A stretch of DNA of 44,308 nucleotides. It comes from Opitutia bacterium. GTDB lineage: Bacteria; Verrucomicrobiota; Verrucomicrobiia; Opitutales; Opitutaceae. Under the pieces are notes generated by a model. The model saw only the letters and a program-made list of their open reading frames with translations. It was not told the origin of the DNA and did no database searches. Each line of letters opens with the position of its first letter. Position 1 is the stretch's first letter. Shown piece after piece: positions 1-9,251 of this stretch. A program made the position numbers and the translations under genes. The stretch spans positions 1-44,308 of the forward strand of contig CANJCM010000035.1 in the NCBI GenBank assembly GCA_947472765.1. The letters run 5' to 3'.

Positions 1-1031
1 GCGACGCCGATTTCCCGCGTCATCCAGTGCGCGAACTCCACGTCGCTCGCGTAACCGTAGTGCGCGATGTCGAGCATGACGAAGTACGCGCCCTCCGGCC
101 GGGAATATTCGATCCCCGTTTTGTCGAGATACGACAGCAGGATGTCCCGTGCGGCGGTATATTCCGCGGTCAGCTTGTCGTAGTAACTCGCGGGGAAATT
201 CAACGCGGTCACGACCGCGTGCTGCAGCGGGGCCGCCGCGCCAATGGTGAGGAAATCGTGCACCTTGCGCGCCCGGGCAATGACGTCCGGCGCGGCGCGC
301 ACGAAACCGATTCTCCATCCCGTGATTGAGAACGTCTTCGAGAGCGACGAGCACATCAGCGTCCGCGCGGCCATTCCGGGCAGCGTCGCGAAATACGTGT
401 GCCGGTGCGGCGCGTAGACGATGTGCTCGTAGACCTCGTCGGTGATCACCCACACGTCGAACTCCTCGGCGAGCGCCGCGATCTGGAGCAATTCCTCCCG
501 GGTGAAGACGCGACCCGAGGGATTCGACGGGTTGCACAATACGAACGCCTTCAGCCCGCTCGCGAACGCCTTCCGCAGCTCCGCCGGGTCGAAGCGATAC
601 GTCGGCGGATGCAGCGGGATGTGCACCGGCACCGCGCCGGTGAGAATCGCATCCGCGCTGTAGTTTTCGTAAAACGGGGAAAACAGCCCGACTTTGTCGC
701 CCGGATCGCAGACCGACATCATCGCCACCATCATGGCTTCGGTCGCGCCACACGTGACGACGAGTTCCGCGTCGGGATCGACCGGCACGCCCATGGTCCG
801 CGTCAACTTGCTGGCCAGCGCCCCGCGCAGTTCCGCCGAGCCCCAGGTGGTCGCGTATTGGTGCCTCGGCGTGTCCAGGGCCGCGTGGGCCGCGGCCACG
901 AGTTCCGCCGGCGGATCCCAGTCGGGAAAACCCTGCGCGAGATTGATCGCGTTATGCCGCGCTGCGACGCGCGACATCTCGCGAATCAGCGACTCGGTGA
1001 AACCGGCGGTGCGTTGGGAGGTGCGGGGCAT
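1..1031 (-). CDS. PLP-dependent aminotransferase, class I/II (3' end beyond window)
   Basis: Reading leftward from the ATG at 1031, an open frame runs to the window edge (343 codons), so the C-terminus is missing. It begins MPRTSQRTAGFTESLIREMS and shows fold-type I hallmarks: NLAQGFPDWDPP near the N-terminus, CNPSNPSGRV, TDEVYEH with the PLP-contacting Asp and Tyr, and SSLSKTFSITGWRIGF containing the Schiff-base lysine. These are typical of the aspartate/kynurenine/methionine aminotransferase branch, which moves amino groups between amino acids and 2-oxo acids in the cytoplasm. Exact substrate cannot be told; the QGFPDW pattern resembles methionine- or kynurenine-type enzymes. The LysM lipoprotein gene lies 53 bp upstream on the same strand. 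The missing end should hold the conserved C-terminal Arg that binds the substrate carboxylate. Confidence 0.93.
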   Translation of the reverse strand, partial: MPRTSQRTAGFTESLIREMSRVAARHNAINLAQGFPDWDPPAELVAAAHAALDTPRHQYATTWGSAELRGALASKLTRTMGVPVDPDAELVVTCGATEAMMVAMMSVCDPGDKVGLFSPFYENYSADAILTGAVPVHIPLHPPTYRFDPAELRKAFASGLKAFVLCNPSNPSGRVFTREELLQIAALAEEFDVWVITDEVYEHIVYAPHRHTYFATLPGMAARTLMCSSLSKTFSITGWRIGFVRAAPDVIARARKVHDFLTIGAAAPLQHAVVTALNFPASYYDKLTAEYTAARDILLSYLDKTGIEYSRPEGAYFVMLDIAHYGYASDVEFAHWMTREIGV

Positions 1032-1084
1032 GACGAAAGATTGGGAAATTTCCGCGTCGCCGAACCGACCGCGACGATTCCGGG

Positions 1085-2005
1085 TTACGGAATCCGGAGG
1101 ACCATGCCGGGCTTCAGCGGCGTGTTCACGCCTCCCGGGAGGACATCCGGATTCGCATCGACGATCTCGCGCAGCTTGCGGCTCGCGTTGGCCGAATCGT
1201 AACGCCGCGCGATCGCGAAGAGTCCCTCGCTCTGCTGAACCGTGTGCGTCCGGCCTCCTGTTGCCGGCCGCGCCGCCGTCGTCGGAGCGGGGCGGACTGG
1301 AGCCACCGGGACAGTTCGCGCGGGAGCCGCCGGGACGGAGCGGATCGGGTTGGCGACAGTCCGCGTCGGTGCCGTTGTGATCAACGGCTGCGCCGCCGGA
1401 GCCGAGGGAACGCCGGTGATCGGCGAATCCTCGACCGTGAGCGCGGGCACCGGCGTCGGTGCGGGCTGCACGAGGGCGGGGACCGTCACGAGGGCACGCG
1501 GCGAACGGCCGGCACTGCCGCGCAGCGTGGCGTTCTCGGCGCGCAGTTCGGCGTTTTCGCGCCGGAGACGCTCGAGTTCCTCAGCGGATTCGAAGCGAAC
1601 CGCCTGGTTTTCGTCGGGGCGCGCCGGCAGGGCCGAGGCAAATTCCCGCTTCGCGGCATCGAGTTGCTGACGGACGAGCACGGATTCGCGGGAATTCGGC
1701 TGCAGCTCGAGGTACTTGCGGAAGTGATGATACGCCTCGACGGGATCCTTGATGTATTGGAGGTAAATTACGCCGGCCTGCAGGTGCGATTCGGGGGAAT
1801 TCTGCACGCCGCGGCGATCGATGACCTTGAGGAACCACGTCAGCGCCTCGGGGGCGCGTCCCTCGCGCAGGCGCTGCTGGCCTTGGCGGAAGGCGGGCTC
1901 GTCCATTTCCGCCGCCACGGGCCCCTGATCTCCACCCCCGCAGCCCGCGCCGAGCGTCAACGCGAACAACGCGACGACAGCAAGGAGCTTGCGACAGTCA
2001 GTCAT
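1085..2005 (-). CDS. Lipoprotein with TPR-like region, coiled coil and C-terminal LysM domain
   Basis: A 306-residue secreted lipoprotein. The signal peptide ends in lipobox LGAGC (Cys22), so the mature protein is probably lipid-anchored. Residues about 36-120 look like two TPR-type helical repeats (FRQGQQRLREG, EAYHHFRKYLELQP). Residues 140-162 form a short Glu/Arg/Leu coiled coil, 165-250 are a Pro/Ala/Thr-rich linker, and 253-306 match LysM (HTVQQSEGLFAIARRY, then PLKPGMVLRIP), a peptidoglycan-binding module. It probably sits in the periplasm bridging membrane and cell wall; its partner is unknown. It is divergent from the KpsF gene, with only 73 bp between the starts, so both promoters must lie in 2006-2078. 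The aminotransferase follows on the same strand. Confidence 0.88.
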   Translation of the reverse strand: MTDCRKLLAVVALFALTLGAGCGGGDQGPVAAEMDEPAFRQGQQRLREGRAPEALTWFLKVIDRRGVQNSPESHLQAGVIYLQYIKDPVEAYHHFRKYLELQPNSRESVLVRQQLDAAKREFASALPARPDENQAVRFESAEELERLRRENAELRAENATLRGSAGRSPRALVTVPALVQPAPTPVPALTVEDSPITGVPSAPAAQPLITTAPTRTVANPIRSVPAAPARTVPVAPVRPAPTTAARPATGGRTHTVQQSEGLFAIARRYDSANASRKLREIVDANPDVLPGGVNTPLKPGMVLRIP

Positions 2006-2078
2006 GTACCGGGAATGGGATTGAACGAGCGGTCGTTCGCCGTAAATTCCGCAACCTGCTTCGGCGACTCAACCCTAA

Positions 2079-3068
2079 ATGCCTCTGCCACCGAAAACCG
2101 TTCTCTCCCGTGCCCGCGCGTGCATCCGGATCGAGAATAGTGCGTTGGCGGCGACGGCCCGGGGACTCGGTCGGGAGTTCGTGGCCACGGCGGATGCGGT
2201 CGACGCCGCCACCGCGGCCGGCCGGAAGCTAATCTTCACCGGCGTCGGCAAGAACGCCCACATCGCACAGAAAATCGCCGCAACCTTCAACAGCACCGGT
2301 GTCTCCTCGTGCTTCCTCGACGCCACGCAGGCGCTGCACGGCGATCTCGGGCTCGTCGACGAAGGCGATCTCGTTTTCCTGCTCAGCAACAGCGGCCAGT
2401 CCGAGGAAATTCTCCGGCTCCTGCCGGTGTTGAAACGCTTCGGCGCCCGGCTCGTGGCCTTCACCGGCAACCCGGATTCCGACCTGGCGCGCAACGCCGA
2501 ATTCCGGCTGCTCTTCCGCGTCCCGCGCGAGGCCTGCCCGCTCAAGCTCGCGCCGACCGCGAGCACGACCGCCGCGCTCGCGCTGGGCGATGCCCTGGCG
2601 ATGGTGCTGCTCGAGGCGCGCGGCCTGACTCGCGACGACTTCGCCCGCTATCATCCCGCCGGCAATCTCGGCCGCGTGCTGCTGTTGCGGGTGCGCGATA
2701 TCATGCGCACCGGCGCCCGGCTGCCGATCGCCTCGGACCGCGTGACGATCCAGGACGCGATCCTCGCCATGACCAAAGCGAAGAGCGGCAGCATCGCGCT
2801 GGTTAGTCCGAAGTCGGGCCGGCTCTCCGGCATCCTGACCGACGGAGACTTTCGCCGCAGCGCCCTCACCGGACCCGGTTTTCTCGCGGAGCCGGTGGCG
2901 AAGTTCATGACGCGAAAACCGAAGGTCATCCGCGACACCGCCCTCGGCGTCGACGCGGTGCGGTTGTTCGAGGCGCATCGGATCGACGATCTCATCGTGG
3001 TCGATGCCCGCGGCCGTCCGGTCGGGCTGATCGACGGCCAGGATCTCCCCAAGTTCAAAATCGTGTGA
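2079..3068 (+). CDS. kdsD: KpsF/GutQ-family sugar-phosphate isomerase (arabinose-5-phosphate isomerase type)
   Basis: 329 residues, the usual length for KdsD/KpsF. A SIS domain (about 35-190) is followed by two CBS domains (about 208-325). Residues that align with the catalytic set of the E. coli enzyme are kept: Lys58 in GVGKNAH, Glu110 in SNSGQSEE, Glu151 in REACP and His192 in YHPAG; HGDLG is also intact. The HPxE stretch just before HGDLG is replaced by DATQ, a mild divergence. The family converts ribulose 5-phosphate to arabinose 5-phosphate for Kdo synthesis in the cytoplasm. No other kds gene is nearby, so a different sugar phosphate is possible. The stop overlaps the start of the next gene (GTGA), implying translational coupling with the Gfo/Idh protein. 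Confidence 0.9.
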   Translation: MPLPPKTVLSRARACIRIENSALAATARGLGREFVATADAVDAATAAGRKLIFTGVGKNAHIAQKIAATFNSTGVSSCFLDATQALHGDLGLVDEGDLVFLLSNSGQSEEILRLLPVLKRFGARLVAFTGNPDSDLARNAEFRLLFRVPREACPLKLAPTASTTAALALGDALAMVLLEARGLTRDDFARYHPAGNLGRVLLLRVRDIMRTGARLPIASDRVTIQDAILAMTKAKSGSIALVSPKSGRLSGILTDGDFRRSALTGPGFLAEPVAKFMTRKPKVIRDTALGVDAVRLFEAHRIDDLIVVDARGRPVGLIDGQDLPKFKIV

Positions 3069-4315
3069 AGGCCCCCATCCGCATCGGCATCGTGGGCATG
3101 GGAGGCTTCGCCGCCTCGCACCATCATGCCATCGCGCGGCTGGAGGATCGCGGTGTGGCCCAGCTCATCTGCACGTGCGATCCGCAACTTGATTCGTTCA
3201 TCGGCGAGCAGACGGCGTGGCGACTGGCGACGCGGGGCGTGCGGGTCTTCCACGACTACCGGACGATGCTCGAGGCCTGCCATCGCGACCTCGACGTCGT
3301 CGTGCTCCCGACGCCGATCCAGTTGCACGCGGAAATGCACGCGGCCGTGACTTCGTTCGGCCTGCCAACCTATCTCGAGAAGCCGCCCACCCTGGATTAC
3401 GCGGAGCTCGATCGCATGATCGGCGCCGACGCGCGCGCCCGGAAGGCGACGCAGGTCGGCTTCAACTTCATCATCGAGAAACTCCGCCTCACCCTGAAAG
3501 AGCGGCTGCTCAACGGGGAGTTCGGCGCGATTCGCGGCGCGACGCTCAATGCCCGCTGGCCTCGTCCCGCGAGCTACTTCCATCGCAACAACTGGGCGGG
3601 GCGGCTGCTGATCGACGACAAGGTCGTGCTCGACTCCTGCTTCGGCAACGCAATGGGGCACTTCGTCCACAACCTCCTCTTCTGGACCGGCACGGGCGAA
3701 CTCTTCAGCTGGGCGCAAATCGCTGCCGTGCGGGCCGAGCTCTACCGGGCGCACGCCATCGAGGGCGCGGACACGTTCCTCGTCGAGACCGACACCACCG
3801 CAGGCATCACGATGCGCTTCGCGCTGTCGCACGTCGGTTCCGGGCCGAGCACGCACAGCGAGATCGTCCTCTGCGACAAGGCGACCTTGCGCTACACCGT
3901 CGGCGGCGCGATCGACATCCGCTGGCTCGACGGCCGGACCGAGACGTACCAGCTCGAGCCCTACGATCCGCTGATGGAGAACCACCTCCACTTTTTCCGC
4001 TACCTGCGCGGCGAGATCTCGCGGCCGGCCACGACGCTGGCCGAGTCGCGGCCGCTCGTGACGCTCAACGATCTCGCCTACATCTCCAGCGGCCGGATTA
4101 CTCCCATCCCCGCCTCGAAGATTGCCGCCGTGCGTGACGAGAAGGAGCAGAAGGACTACATTTCCGTCACCGACATGACACCGGTCTTCGACAACTTCCT
4201 CGTCCGCGGCCTCTGGCCCGGCCCGACGGTCTGGGGTCGCGAGCCGGGCGAAGTCGTGACGCCCGCCGACCTGGCGCGGCTGCACGACATCGTGCGCGCG
4301 ATGGCGAAGGGCTGA
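3065..4315 (+). CDS. Gfo/Idh/MocA-family oxidoreductase
   Basis: 416 residues from a GTG at 3065 that overlaps the kdsD stop by four bases; no other start nearby fits as well. An N-terminal Rossmann fold opens with RIGIVGMGGFAASHH (GxGxxA type NAD(P) site); LPTPIQLHAE and YLEKPP follow, the latter carrying the family's Lys of the EKP motif. The C-terminal half is the alpha/beta substrate domain. Such enzymes oxidise or reduce sugars, inositols or amino-sugar derivatives in the cytoplasm using NAD(P). The long insert with RWPRPASYFHRNNWAG and the length, above the usual 330-390, are not typical of characterised members. Coupling to a sugar-phosphate isomerase suggests both act on one sugar intermediate, but the substrate is unknown. 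Confidence 0.9.
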   Translation: MKAPIRIGIVGMGGFAASHHHAIARLEDRGVAQLICTCDPQLDSFIGEQTAWRLATRGVRVFHDYRTMLEACHRDLDVVVLPTPIQLHAEMHAAVTSFGLPTYLEKPPTLDYAELDRMIGADARARKATQVGFNFIIEKLRLTLKERLLNGEFGAIRGATLNARWPRPASYFHRNNWAGRLLIDDKVVLDSCFGNAMGHFVHNLLFWTGTGELFSWAQIAAVRAELYRAHAIEGADTFLVETDTTAGITMRFALSHVGSGPSTHSEIVLCDKATLRYTVGGAIDIRWLDGRTETYQLEPYDPLMENHLHFFRYLRGEISRPATTLAESRPLVTLNDLAYISSGRITPIPASKIAAVRDEKEQKDYISVTDMTPVFDNFLVRGLWPGPTVWGREPGEVVTPADLARLHDIVRAMAKG

Positions 4316-4317
4316 GC

Positions 4318-4389
4318 GAGTGGCACGGGTCTCCTGACCCGTGAAGGACCTTCCGAACGGCTGACACGGGTCGGGAGACCCGTGCCACT
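4318..4389. repeat. 72-bp element with inverted GTGGCACGGGTCTCC ends, copy 1
   Basis: The element runs GAGTGGCACGGGTC to GACCCGTGCCACTC, so its two arms pair over about 23 bp. Each arm is itself a palindrome around CACGGGTC/GACCCGTG. The core (about 4344-4364) is unlike that of copy 2. It starts two bases after the stop of the Gfo/Idh gene. The remaining stretch 4390-4497, leading to the fumarase gene, shows nothing recognisable. Confidence 0.85.
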
Positions 4390-4497
4390 CGAGGCAGGCC
4401 AGCCCGCATAATACCGCCCCCGCTTCCGGCTAAAATCCACGTCCCTCTACCGCGGCTCCGCTTTACTCGCGGGAAATTTCCCCCAACTTCCTGCCCC

Positions 4498-6141
4498 ATG
4501 CCTCCGCCCGCCTTCGTCTACCAGGATCCCATGCCGCTCGGTGCCGATGACACCGAGTACCGCCTGCTCTCGAAAGAGGGCATCAGCACGACGACGTTCG
4601 AGGGCCGGGAGATTCTCAAGGTCGAGCCCGAGACGATCGCGTTCCTCACGCAGCAGGCATTCCACGATACGTCGTTCATGCTGCGGACAAAGCACCTGCA
4701 GCAAGTCGCCGCGATTCTCGATGATCCCGAGGCCTCGGCCAACGATCGCTACGTTGCCCTCACCTTGCTGAAGAACGCCGAGATTGCCGCGCAGGGCATC
4801 CTCCCCATGTGCCAGGACACCGGCACCGCAGCCGTCTTCGCCAAGAAGGGCCAGCAGGTCTGGACCGGCGGCAATGACGCGGAGGCCATTTCCCGCGGCG
4901 TCTACGACTGTTTCACGAAGGAGAACCTGCGTTACTCGCAGACGGCGCCGATCGACATGTGGAAGGAAGTGAACACCGGCACGAACCTGCCGGCTCAGAT
5001 CGATGTGATGGCAACCGAGGGTTCGAAGTTTGAATTTCTCTTCGTCGCCAAGGGCGGCGGCTCGGCGAACAAGATGTTCCTGTTTCAGGAGACCAAGGCG
5101 CTGCTCAACCCGAAGAGCTTTGAGAAGTTCGTCGTCGACAAGCTGCCCCTGCTCGGCACCGCGGCCTGCCCGCCGTATCACCTCGTCTTCGTCGTCGGCG
5201 GCACCAGCGCCGAGGCGTGCATGAAGACGCTGAAGCTCGCATCGACCCGCTACCTCGACTCGCTACCCACGACCGGCAACGAGCACGGTCGCGCCTTCCG
5301 CGATCTCGCGATGGAGGAAAAAGTCCTCCAACTCGCCCGCTCCACCGGGATCGGCGCACAGTTCGGCGGCAAGTATTTCGCGCTCGATGTCCGCGTCATC
5401 CGCCTGCCGCGCCACGGTGCGAGCTGCCCCGTCGCGATGGGCGTGTCGTGCAGCGCCGACCGCAACATCAAGGGCAAGATCACCAAGGACGGCGTGTTCC
5501 TTGAGCAGATGGAGCCGAATCCGGGCCGCTTCATTCCCGCGGCCAGTCGCGCGCTCAAGGACGACAATATCGTGAAGGTCGACCTGAACCGCCCGATGGC
5601 CGACATCCTCGCGGAACTGAGCAAGTATCCGATCACGACCCGTGTTTCGCTCTCGGGTCCACTCATCGTCGCCCGCGACATCGCTCACGCCAAACTCAAG
5701 GAGCGCGTCGATTCCGGCCAGGGTCTGCCGCAGTATTTCAAGGATCACCCGGTGTACTATGCCGGTCCGGCGAAGACGCCGAAGGGTTACGCGTCAGGAT
5801 CGTTCGGTCCCACCACGGCGGGCCGGATGGACAGCTACGTCGATCAATTCCAGGCCCTCGGCGGCTCGATGATCATGCTCGCGAAGGGCAACCGCAGCGC
5901 GCAGGTCACGACCGCGTGCAAGAAACACGGGGGCTTTTACCTCGGCAGCATCGGCGGCCCGGCTGCGATCCTTGCGAAGGAAAACATCCGCAAGGTCGAG
6001 CAGCTCGAGTACCCGGAGCTCGGCATGGAATCGATTTGGAAGATCGAGGTGGAAAACTTCCCCGCGTTCATCCTCGTCGACAACAAGGGCAACGACTTCT
6101 TCGCCAACGGATGCGCCGCGTGTTTGCCGGCGAAGGCCTGA
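4498..6141 (+). CDS. fumA: Fumarate hydratase class I ([4Fe-4S], FumA/FumB type)
   Basis: 547 residues, matching the one-chain class I fumarases. It interconverts fumarate and L-malate in the TCA cycle (cytoplasm) with an oxygen-sensitive [4Fe-4S] cluster. The three cluster cysteines are visible: Cys105 in LPMCQDTGT, Cys224 in TAACPPYH and Cys310 in HGASCP. The C-terminal beta domain carries [12 protein letters not shown] and the end motif NGCAACLPA. The ATG at 4498 gives full family length with no upstream alternative. Codon use is like the neighbours. The gene stands alone between repeat-filled gaps and is probably a single transcription unit. A related class I enzyme such as L(+)-tartrate dehydratase is less likely, since those are two-subunit. 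Confidence 0.96.
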   Translation: MPPPAFVYQDPMPLGADDTEYRLLSKEGISTTTFEGREILKVEPETIAFLTQQAFHDTSFMLRTKHLQQVAAILDDPEASANDRYVALTLLKNAEIAAQGILPMCQDTGTAAVFAKKGQQVWTGGNDAEAISRGVYDCFTKENLRYSQTAPIDMWKEVNTGTNLPAQIDVMATEGSKFEFLFVAKGGGSANKMFLFQETKALLNPKSFEKFVVDKLPLLGTAACPPYHLVFVVGGTSAEACMKTLKLASTRYLDSLPTTGNEHGRAFRDLAMEEKVLQLARSTGIGAQFGGKYFALDVRVIRLPRHGASCPVAMGVSCSADRNIKGKITKDGVFLEQMEPNPGRFIPAASRALKDDNIVKVDLNRPMADILAELSKYPITTRVSLSGPLIVARDIAHAKLKERVDSGQGLPQYFKDHPVYYAGPAKTPKGYASGSFGPTTAGRMDSYVDQFQALGGSMIMLAKGNRSAQVTTACKKHGGFYLGSIGGPAAILAKENIRKVEQLEYPELGMESIWKIEVENFPAFILVDNKGNDFFANGCAACLPAKA

Positions 6142-6170
6142 CGGGCCTTTCGATTTTCGATTGGGCCGGA

Positions 6171-6240
6171 GTGGCACGGGTCTCCCGACCCGTGAAACTC
6201 GTCTGGAAAAGCCTTTCACGGGTCCGGAGACCCGTGCCAC
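6171..6240. repeat. 70-bp element with inverted GTGGCACGGGTCTCC ends, copy 2
   Basis: Same arms as the element at 4318-4389: GTGGCACGGGTCTCCCGACC on the left, and its near-complement ending GACCCGTGCCAC on the right. Inside the stem, TTTCACGGGTC pairs with GACCCGTGAAA, extending the hairpin. Short ATTTTCGATT-type tracts flank it at 6149-6163 and 6255-6268. It begins 29 bp after the fumarase stop. Confidence 0.85.
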
Positions 6241-6279
6241 GCCTTCGGCATTCTGGATTTTCGATTTGGGCCGGGCCAA

Positions 6280-6558
6280 CACACCCCGCCCTCCGGGCCG
6301 CCCCTCTCCAAGAGGGAATCGACGTTCTGCTGCTCGTGATCCCCGCTGGATCCGGAACCAGGCAGTCGAACCACAGATGGACACTGATGCGCACAGATGG
6401 GAAAGACCCCCGGCCATCGCCCACCAAAAGGTGTGCCTGATTTCCAGCCGCCCTGTGCTGGATCGACGCCTCTGAATCCGTGTCCATTTGTGTCCATCTG
6501 TGGTTGTTTCCTCGGCATGGTCCCGCTCGAGAGGGGTGGAGTAGGCGTCGGGGTGTGT
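6280..6558. repeat. Composite element: ACACCCCG terminal inverted repeats around an ACAGATGGACAC core
   Basis: Left end 6280-6317 (ACACACCCCGCCCTCC, then CCCCTCTCCAAGAGGG) is the inverted partner of right end 6525-6558 (CTCGAGAGGGGTGGA, then CGGGGTGTGT). The core 6370-6506 is another inverted pair: CCACAGATGGACACTGATG facing GTGTCCATTTGTGTCCATC. About 75 bp of low-repeat sequence lies in the middle. The rest of the 542-bp gap (6559-6683) holds a lone CTCTGTGTCTCTGCGCC-type tract (6574-6602) of the family seen at 12255-12410, and the 5' region of the next gene; no gene is seen. Confidence 0.8.
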
Positions 6559-6683
6559 TGCGCCAGTCCCGCATCTCTGTGTCTCTGCGCCTTCGTGGTT
6601 AATGTTTGGGCGAATCCCGCATCGAGATTCCAAAATCCAAAATTCCCTCCCCTTCCCGCGCCGCGGCGCCTTACTTCCCTACC

Positions 6684-7946
6684 ATGAAAGTTCCCCTCCA
6701 GTTCGGCCGCGACGGACTCACGATCGATATCCCCTCCGCCCGCGTCACGGTCGTCGAGCCGATCTTCGTCAAGGGACTGCCCGACGAAGCGGCCGCCTTT
6801 GCCGCGGCCGTGCGAAAGCCGATCGGTTCCCAGCCGCTCGCCGAGTTGATCAAGGCCACGGATCGCGTGGCCATCGTCATCCCGGATCACACCCGGCCCC
6901 TGCCCCGCGAGCGCATCCTTCCCTGGCTGTTTGCCGCGCTGCCGCATGTGCCGGCGGAAAATTTCGTCATCATCAACGGCACCGGTTCGCACCGCGCCAA
7001 CACGGACGCCGAACTGCGCCTGATGGTCGGCGACGCCGTCGTCGATCGCTACCGGATCGTGAATCACAACTCCTTCGATCCCGCGACGCTCCGACCCGTG
7101 GGCAAGACGGTCGACGGACGCCCGGTGTCCTTCAATCGCGACTACGTCGAGGCCGACAAGCGGATCGTGATGGGCTTTATCGAGCCCCACTTCATGGCCG
7201 GCTTCTCCGGCGGCTATAAGGGCATTTTCCCCGCGGTCGCCGACATCGACTCCATCAAACACTACCACCGCGCGCAGGTCATCGGCGATCCGCTCAGCAC
7301 CTGGGGCGTACTGGAAAATAATCCGACCCAGGCGCAGGTCCGGGCCAACGGTTCGCTCGTGCCAGTGGATTTCTGCATCAATGTCACCCAGAACCGCCAC
7401 CGCGACATTACCGGCTTCTTCTGCGGCGACGTGCTCGCCGCCCATGCCGAGGGCTGTGCGTTTGCGAAGCGCACCGCGATGGTCTCGTGCCCGCAGCCGT
7501 TCCCGATCGTCATCACGACCAACGGCGGCTTCCCGCTCGACCAGAATCTCTACCAAACGGTGAAGGGCATGTCGGCCGCGGCCCAGATTGTCGCCCCGGG
7601 CGGACTCATCCTCGCCGTCGCAGAGTGCAGCGACGGTTTTCCCGAGCATGGAAATTTCAAGAAGTTCGTTTTCTCGCACCACTCGGCGGGCGCGATGCTC
7701 GACACCATTAACAACGCTCCCGTGCCGATCCTCGATCAGTGGCAGGTGCAGTTGTTCGCGCTCATTCTCCAGCGGGCCCGCGTCGCGCTGCACAGCAAGC
7801 TCGCGCCTGGAGACGTGACGCGGGCGCATCTCGAACCCGTGGCCGATATCACCGCCTGCCTCGCCGCTGAGCTGAAGCGAATCGGCGCAGATGCCCCGAT
7901 TGCGGTGCTGCCCGAGGGTCCGATGACGATCCCGTATCTGGCTTGA
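6684..7946 (+). CDS. larA: LarA-family (DUF2088) protein, lactate racemase-like
   Basis: 420 residues from the ATG at 6684; the frame extends upstream into repeat sequence but homology begins here. LarA landmarks are present: DHTRPLP (about 68-74), GTGSHR with His103, EPHF with His169, GGYKG with Lys179 and HYHR around His193-195. These correspond to the nickel-pincer and catalytic residues His108, His174, Lys184 and His200 of Lactobacillus LarA. Known members interconvert D- and L-2-hydroxy acids using a nickel-pincer nucleotide made by LarB, LarC and LarE, none of which is in this window. Relatives act on malate, aryl-lactates or sugar acids, so lactate is only the default. It follows fumarase, which yields L-malate, a suggestive but unproven link. 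Confidence 0.88.
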   Translation: MKVPLQFGRDGLTIDIPSARVTVVEPIFVKGLPDEAAAFAAAVRKPIGSQPLAELIKATDRVAIVIPDHTRPLPRERILPWLFAALPHVPAENFVIINGTGSHRANTDAELRLMVGDAVVDRYRIVNHNSFDPATLRPVGKTVDGRPVSFNRDYVEADKRIVMGFIEPHFMAGFSGGYKGIFPAVADIDSIKHYHRAQVIGDPLSTWGVLENNPTQAQVRANGSLVPVDFCINVTQNRHRDITGFFCGDVLAAHAEGCAFAKRTAMVSCPQPFPIVITTNGGFPLDQNLYQTVKGMSAAAQIVAPGGLILAVAECSDGFPEHGNFKKFVFSHHSAGAMLDTINNAPVPILDQWQVQLFALILQRARVALHSKLAPGDVTRAHLEPVADITACLAAELKRIGADAPIAVLPEGPMTIPYLA

Positions 7947-8106
7947 AGACAGGAGCCGGAATTTGGACAGGATGACAGGATGGTGCAGGATTCGGAGCTT
8001 GGGCCCGAGTCCCTGACCAGGATCGGACTCCGAGGGAGCTCCACCGCTCTTCGCCCCATCCTGCTCAATCCTGTCATCCTGTCCAAACTCCGAACTCCTG
8101 TCATCC
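7947..8106. repeat. Inverted GGACAGGATGACAGGATG repeat pair
   Basis: Left arm GACAGGAGCCGGAATTTGGA, continuing GGACAGGATGACAGGATG, at 7947-7990. It is answered on the right at 8057-8106 by CATCCTGCTCAATCCTGTC, CATCCTGTCC and AACTCCTGTCAT. The middle also pairs in part (TCGGAGCTTG near 7994 with CTCCGAGGGAGC near 8028). It starts directly after the LarA stop and would make a long hairpin in the message. Single arms of the same family occur at 33262-33306 and 37421-37604. Confidence 0.8.
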
Positions 8107-8166
8107 CGCTCCTATCGTGTTTGCATCCTGTCGCTGCTTTCGCAAATGCTCCAGTCCCCAATCCCA

Positions 8167-8787
8167 ATGAAACTCCTGTCCCTTCGCACCCTCGCCTTGG
8201 CTGCCTCGGCGTTCATCGCTCTCTCCGCGGTTCGCGCCGCTGATACCGCCGCGCCGAACTTTGTTTCGATCTTCAACGGCAAGGACCTGACCGGCTGGAA
8301 GCCGAACGGCGACACCAGCATCTGGAGCGTCCAGGACGGCGCGCTGGTCGGCCGCAGCAATCCCCAGCGCAAGGGCAGCACGATCGACACCGAGAAGACC
8401 TACAAGAATTTCATCATCGAGTGTGATGTGAAATACCTGCCGCCGGCCGACAGCGGCATCGAGTTCCGCATGCCCCGGCTGCAGATGCAGATTGGCACGT
8501 CCGCCAGCCTCCGCACGGAGCTGACGGGATCTTTCTACCTCGGCGCCTTGAGCTACACCGACGACTCGACGGCGAAGGACACCTGGAAGGTGCTGAAGCA
8601 CGGCGACTGGAACCACATCCGCCTCGAGGCGCGTGGCGCGATTTTCACCGTTTGGATCAACGGCCAGATGGTGCATCGCTATGCCGATGCCGGCCATCCC
8701 GACGCCGGCCCGATCAGCCTGCAGGTGCACGACAACTTCGACATGAAGATCGAGTTCAAGAACATCCGCCTGGCGGAGCTGAAGTAA
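8167..8787 (+). CDS. Secreted DUF1080 (3-keto-disaccharide hydrolase-like) protein
   Basis: 206 residues if begun at the ATG 8167, which puts the signal peptide MKLLSLRTLALAASAF at the very N-terminus with probable cleavage after AVRA; an in-frame ATG 21 bases upstream is less likely. The rest is one DUF1080 concanavalin-like beta-sandwich, opening with FVSIFNGKDLTGWKPNG and holding SGIEFRMP, WNHIRLEARG and a closing IEFKNIRLAELK. Characterised members cleave 3-keto-glycosides in the periplasm, acting on sugars first oxidised by Gfo/Idh-type or FAD enzymes. Many relatives have no known substrate. It stands alone; a second DUF1080 gene lies at 29988-30635. Confidence 0.9.
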   Translation: MKLLSLRTLALAASAFIALSAVRAADTAAPNFVSIFNGKDLTGWKPNGDTSIWSVQDGALVGRSNPQRKGSTIDTEKTYKNFIIECDVKYLPPADSGIEFRMPRLQMQIGTSASLRTELTGSFYLGALSYTDDSTAKDTWKVLKHGDWNHIRLEARGAIFTVWINGQMVHRYADAGHPDAGPISLQVHDNFDMKIEFKNIRLAELK

Positions 8788-8796
8788 CCGGCGAGA

Positions 8797-9219
8797 ACAC
8801 ACCCCGTCGCTCTTCGACTAGCTCAGAGCCTCTATTTTAAGCGAACGCCAGGCCGTGAGCCCGTCGAACGGGTTCGCGCCACCCCTCTCGAGCCGGAACG
8901 ATGCCGTGGAATGTAGGGCCGGCGCTCGCCGCCGGCCCGTTTCGCGAATGAAGGCCGCGGCCCGGCGACTAGCCGGTTCGGCAAGCTCACGGCCGAACGG
9001 AGGGGATCCCGGGCCCTACACCGGGCCGCGGACGTTCCGTCGCAAGTTAGGCAGCCTTGGACGGTGAGGGCACCGTCCCTCCATTGACTTCTCTTTGAGA
9101 GGAGCGCGAACGGAAGTCTGAACGATCCGCCTACCCTGGAGGGCGGGTGGCCACACCCGCCGACTTCGTTCCACTGCATCATTCCAGCTCAAGAGGGGCG
9201 CAGTAGGGCGGGGGGTGTC
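8797..9219. repeat. Composite element, ACACCCCG terminal repeats with three inner palindromes
   Basis: Modules in order: left terminal repeat (8797-8890, interrupted by a TCGACTAGCTCAGAGCC insert also seen at 26305), GTAGGGCCGGCGCTCGCCGC (8918), GGTTCGGCAAGCTCACGGCC (8969), GGGCCCTACACCGGGCC (9012), GGACGGTGAGGGCACCGTCC (9059), GGAGGGCGGGTGGCCACACC (9139), and the right terminal repeat (9187-9219). No gene is seen in the 715-bp gap 8788-9502. The last part, 9335-9502, is plain leader sequence of the tRNA-synthetase gene. Confidence 0.75.
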
Positions 9220-9251
9220 GGCCACGGATCGACGCTCGTTCGAACGGCTTT

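Noticed and set aside
2651-4285. Minus-strand open frame of 544 codons opposite the KpsF and Gfo/Idh genes
   Set aside because: Arg/Glu/Asp-rich composition typical of a complement frame; the plus-strand genes have full family motifs.
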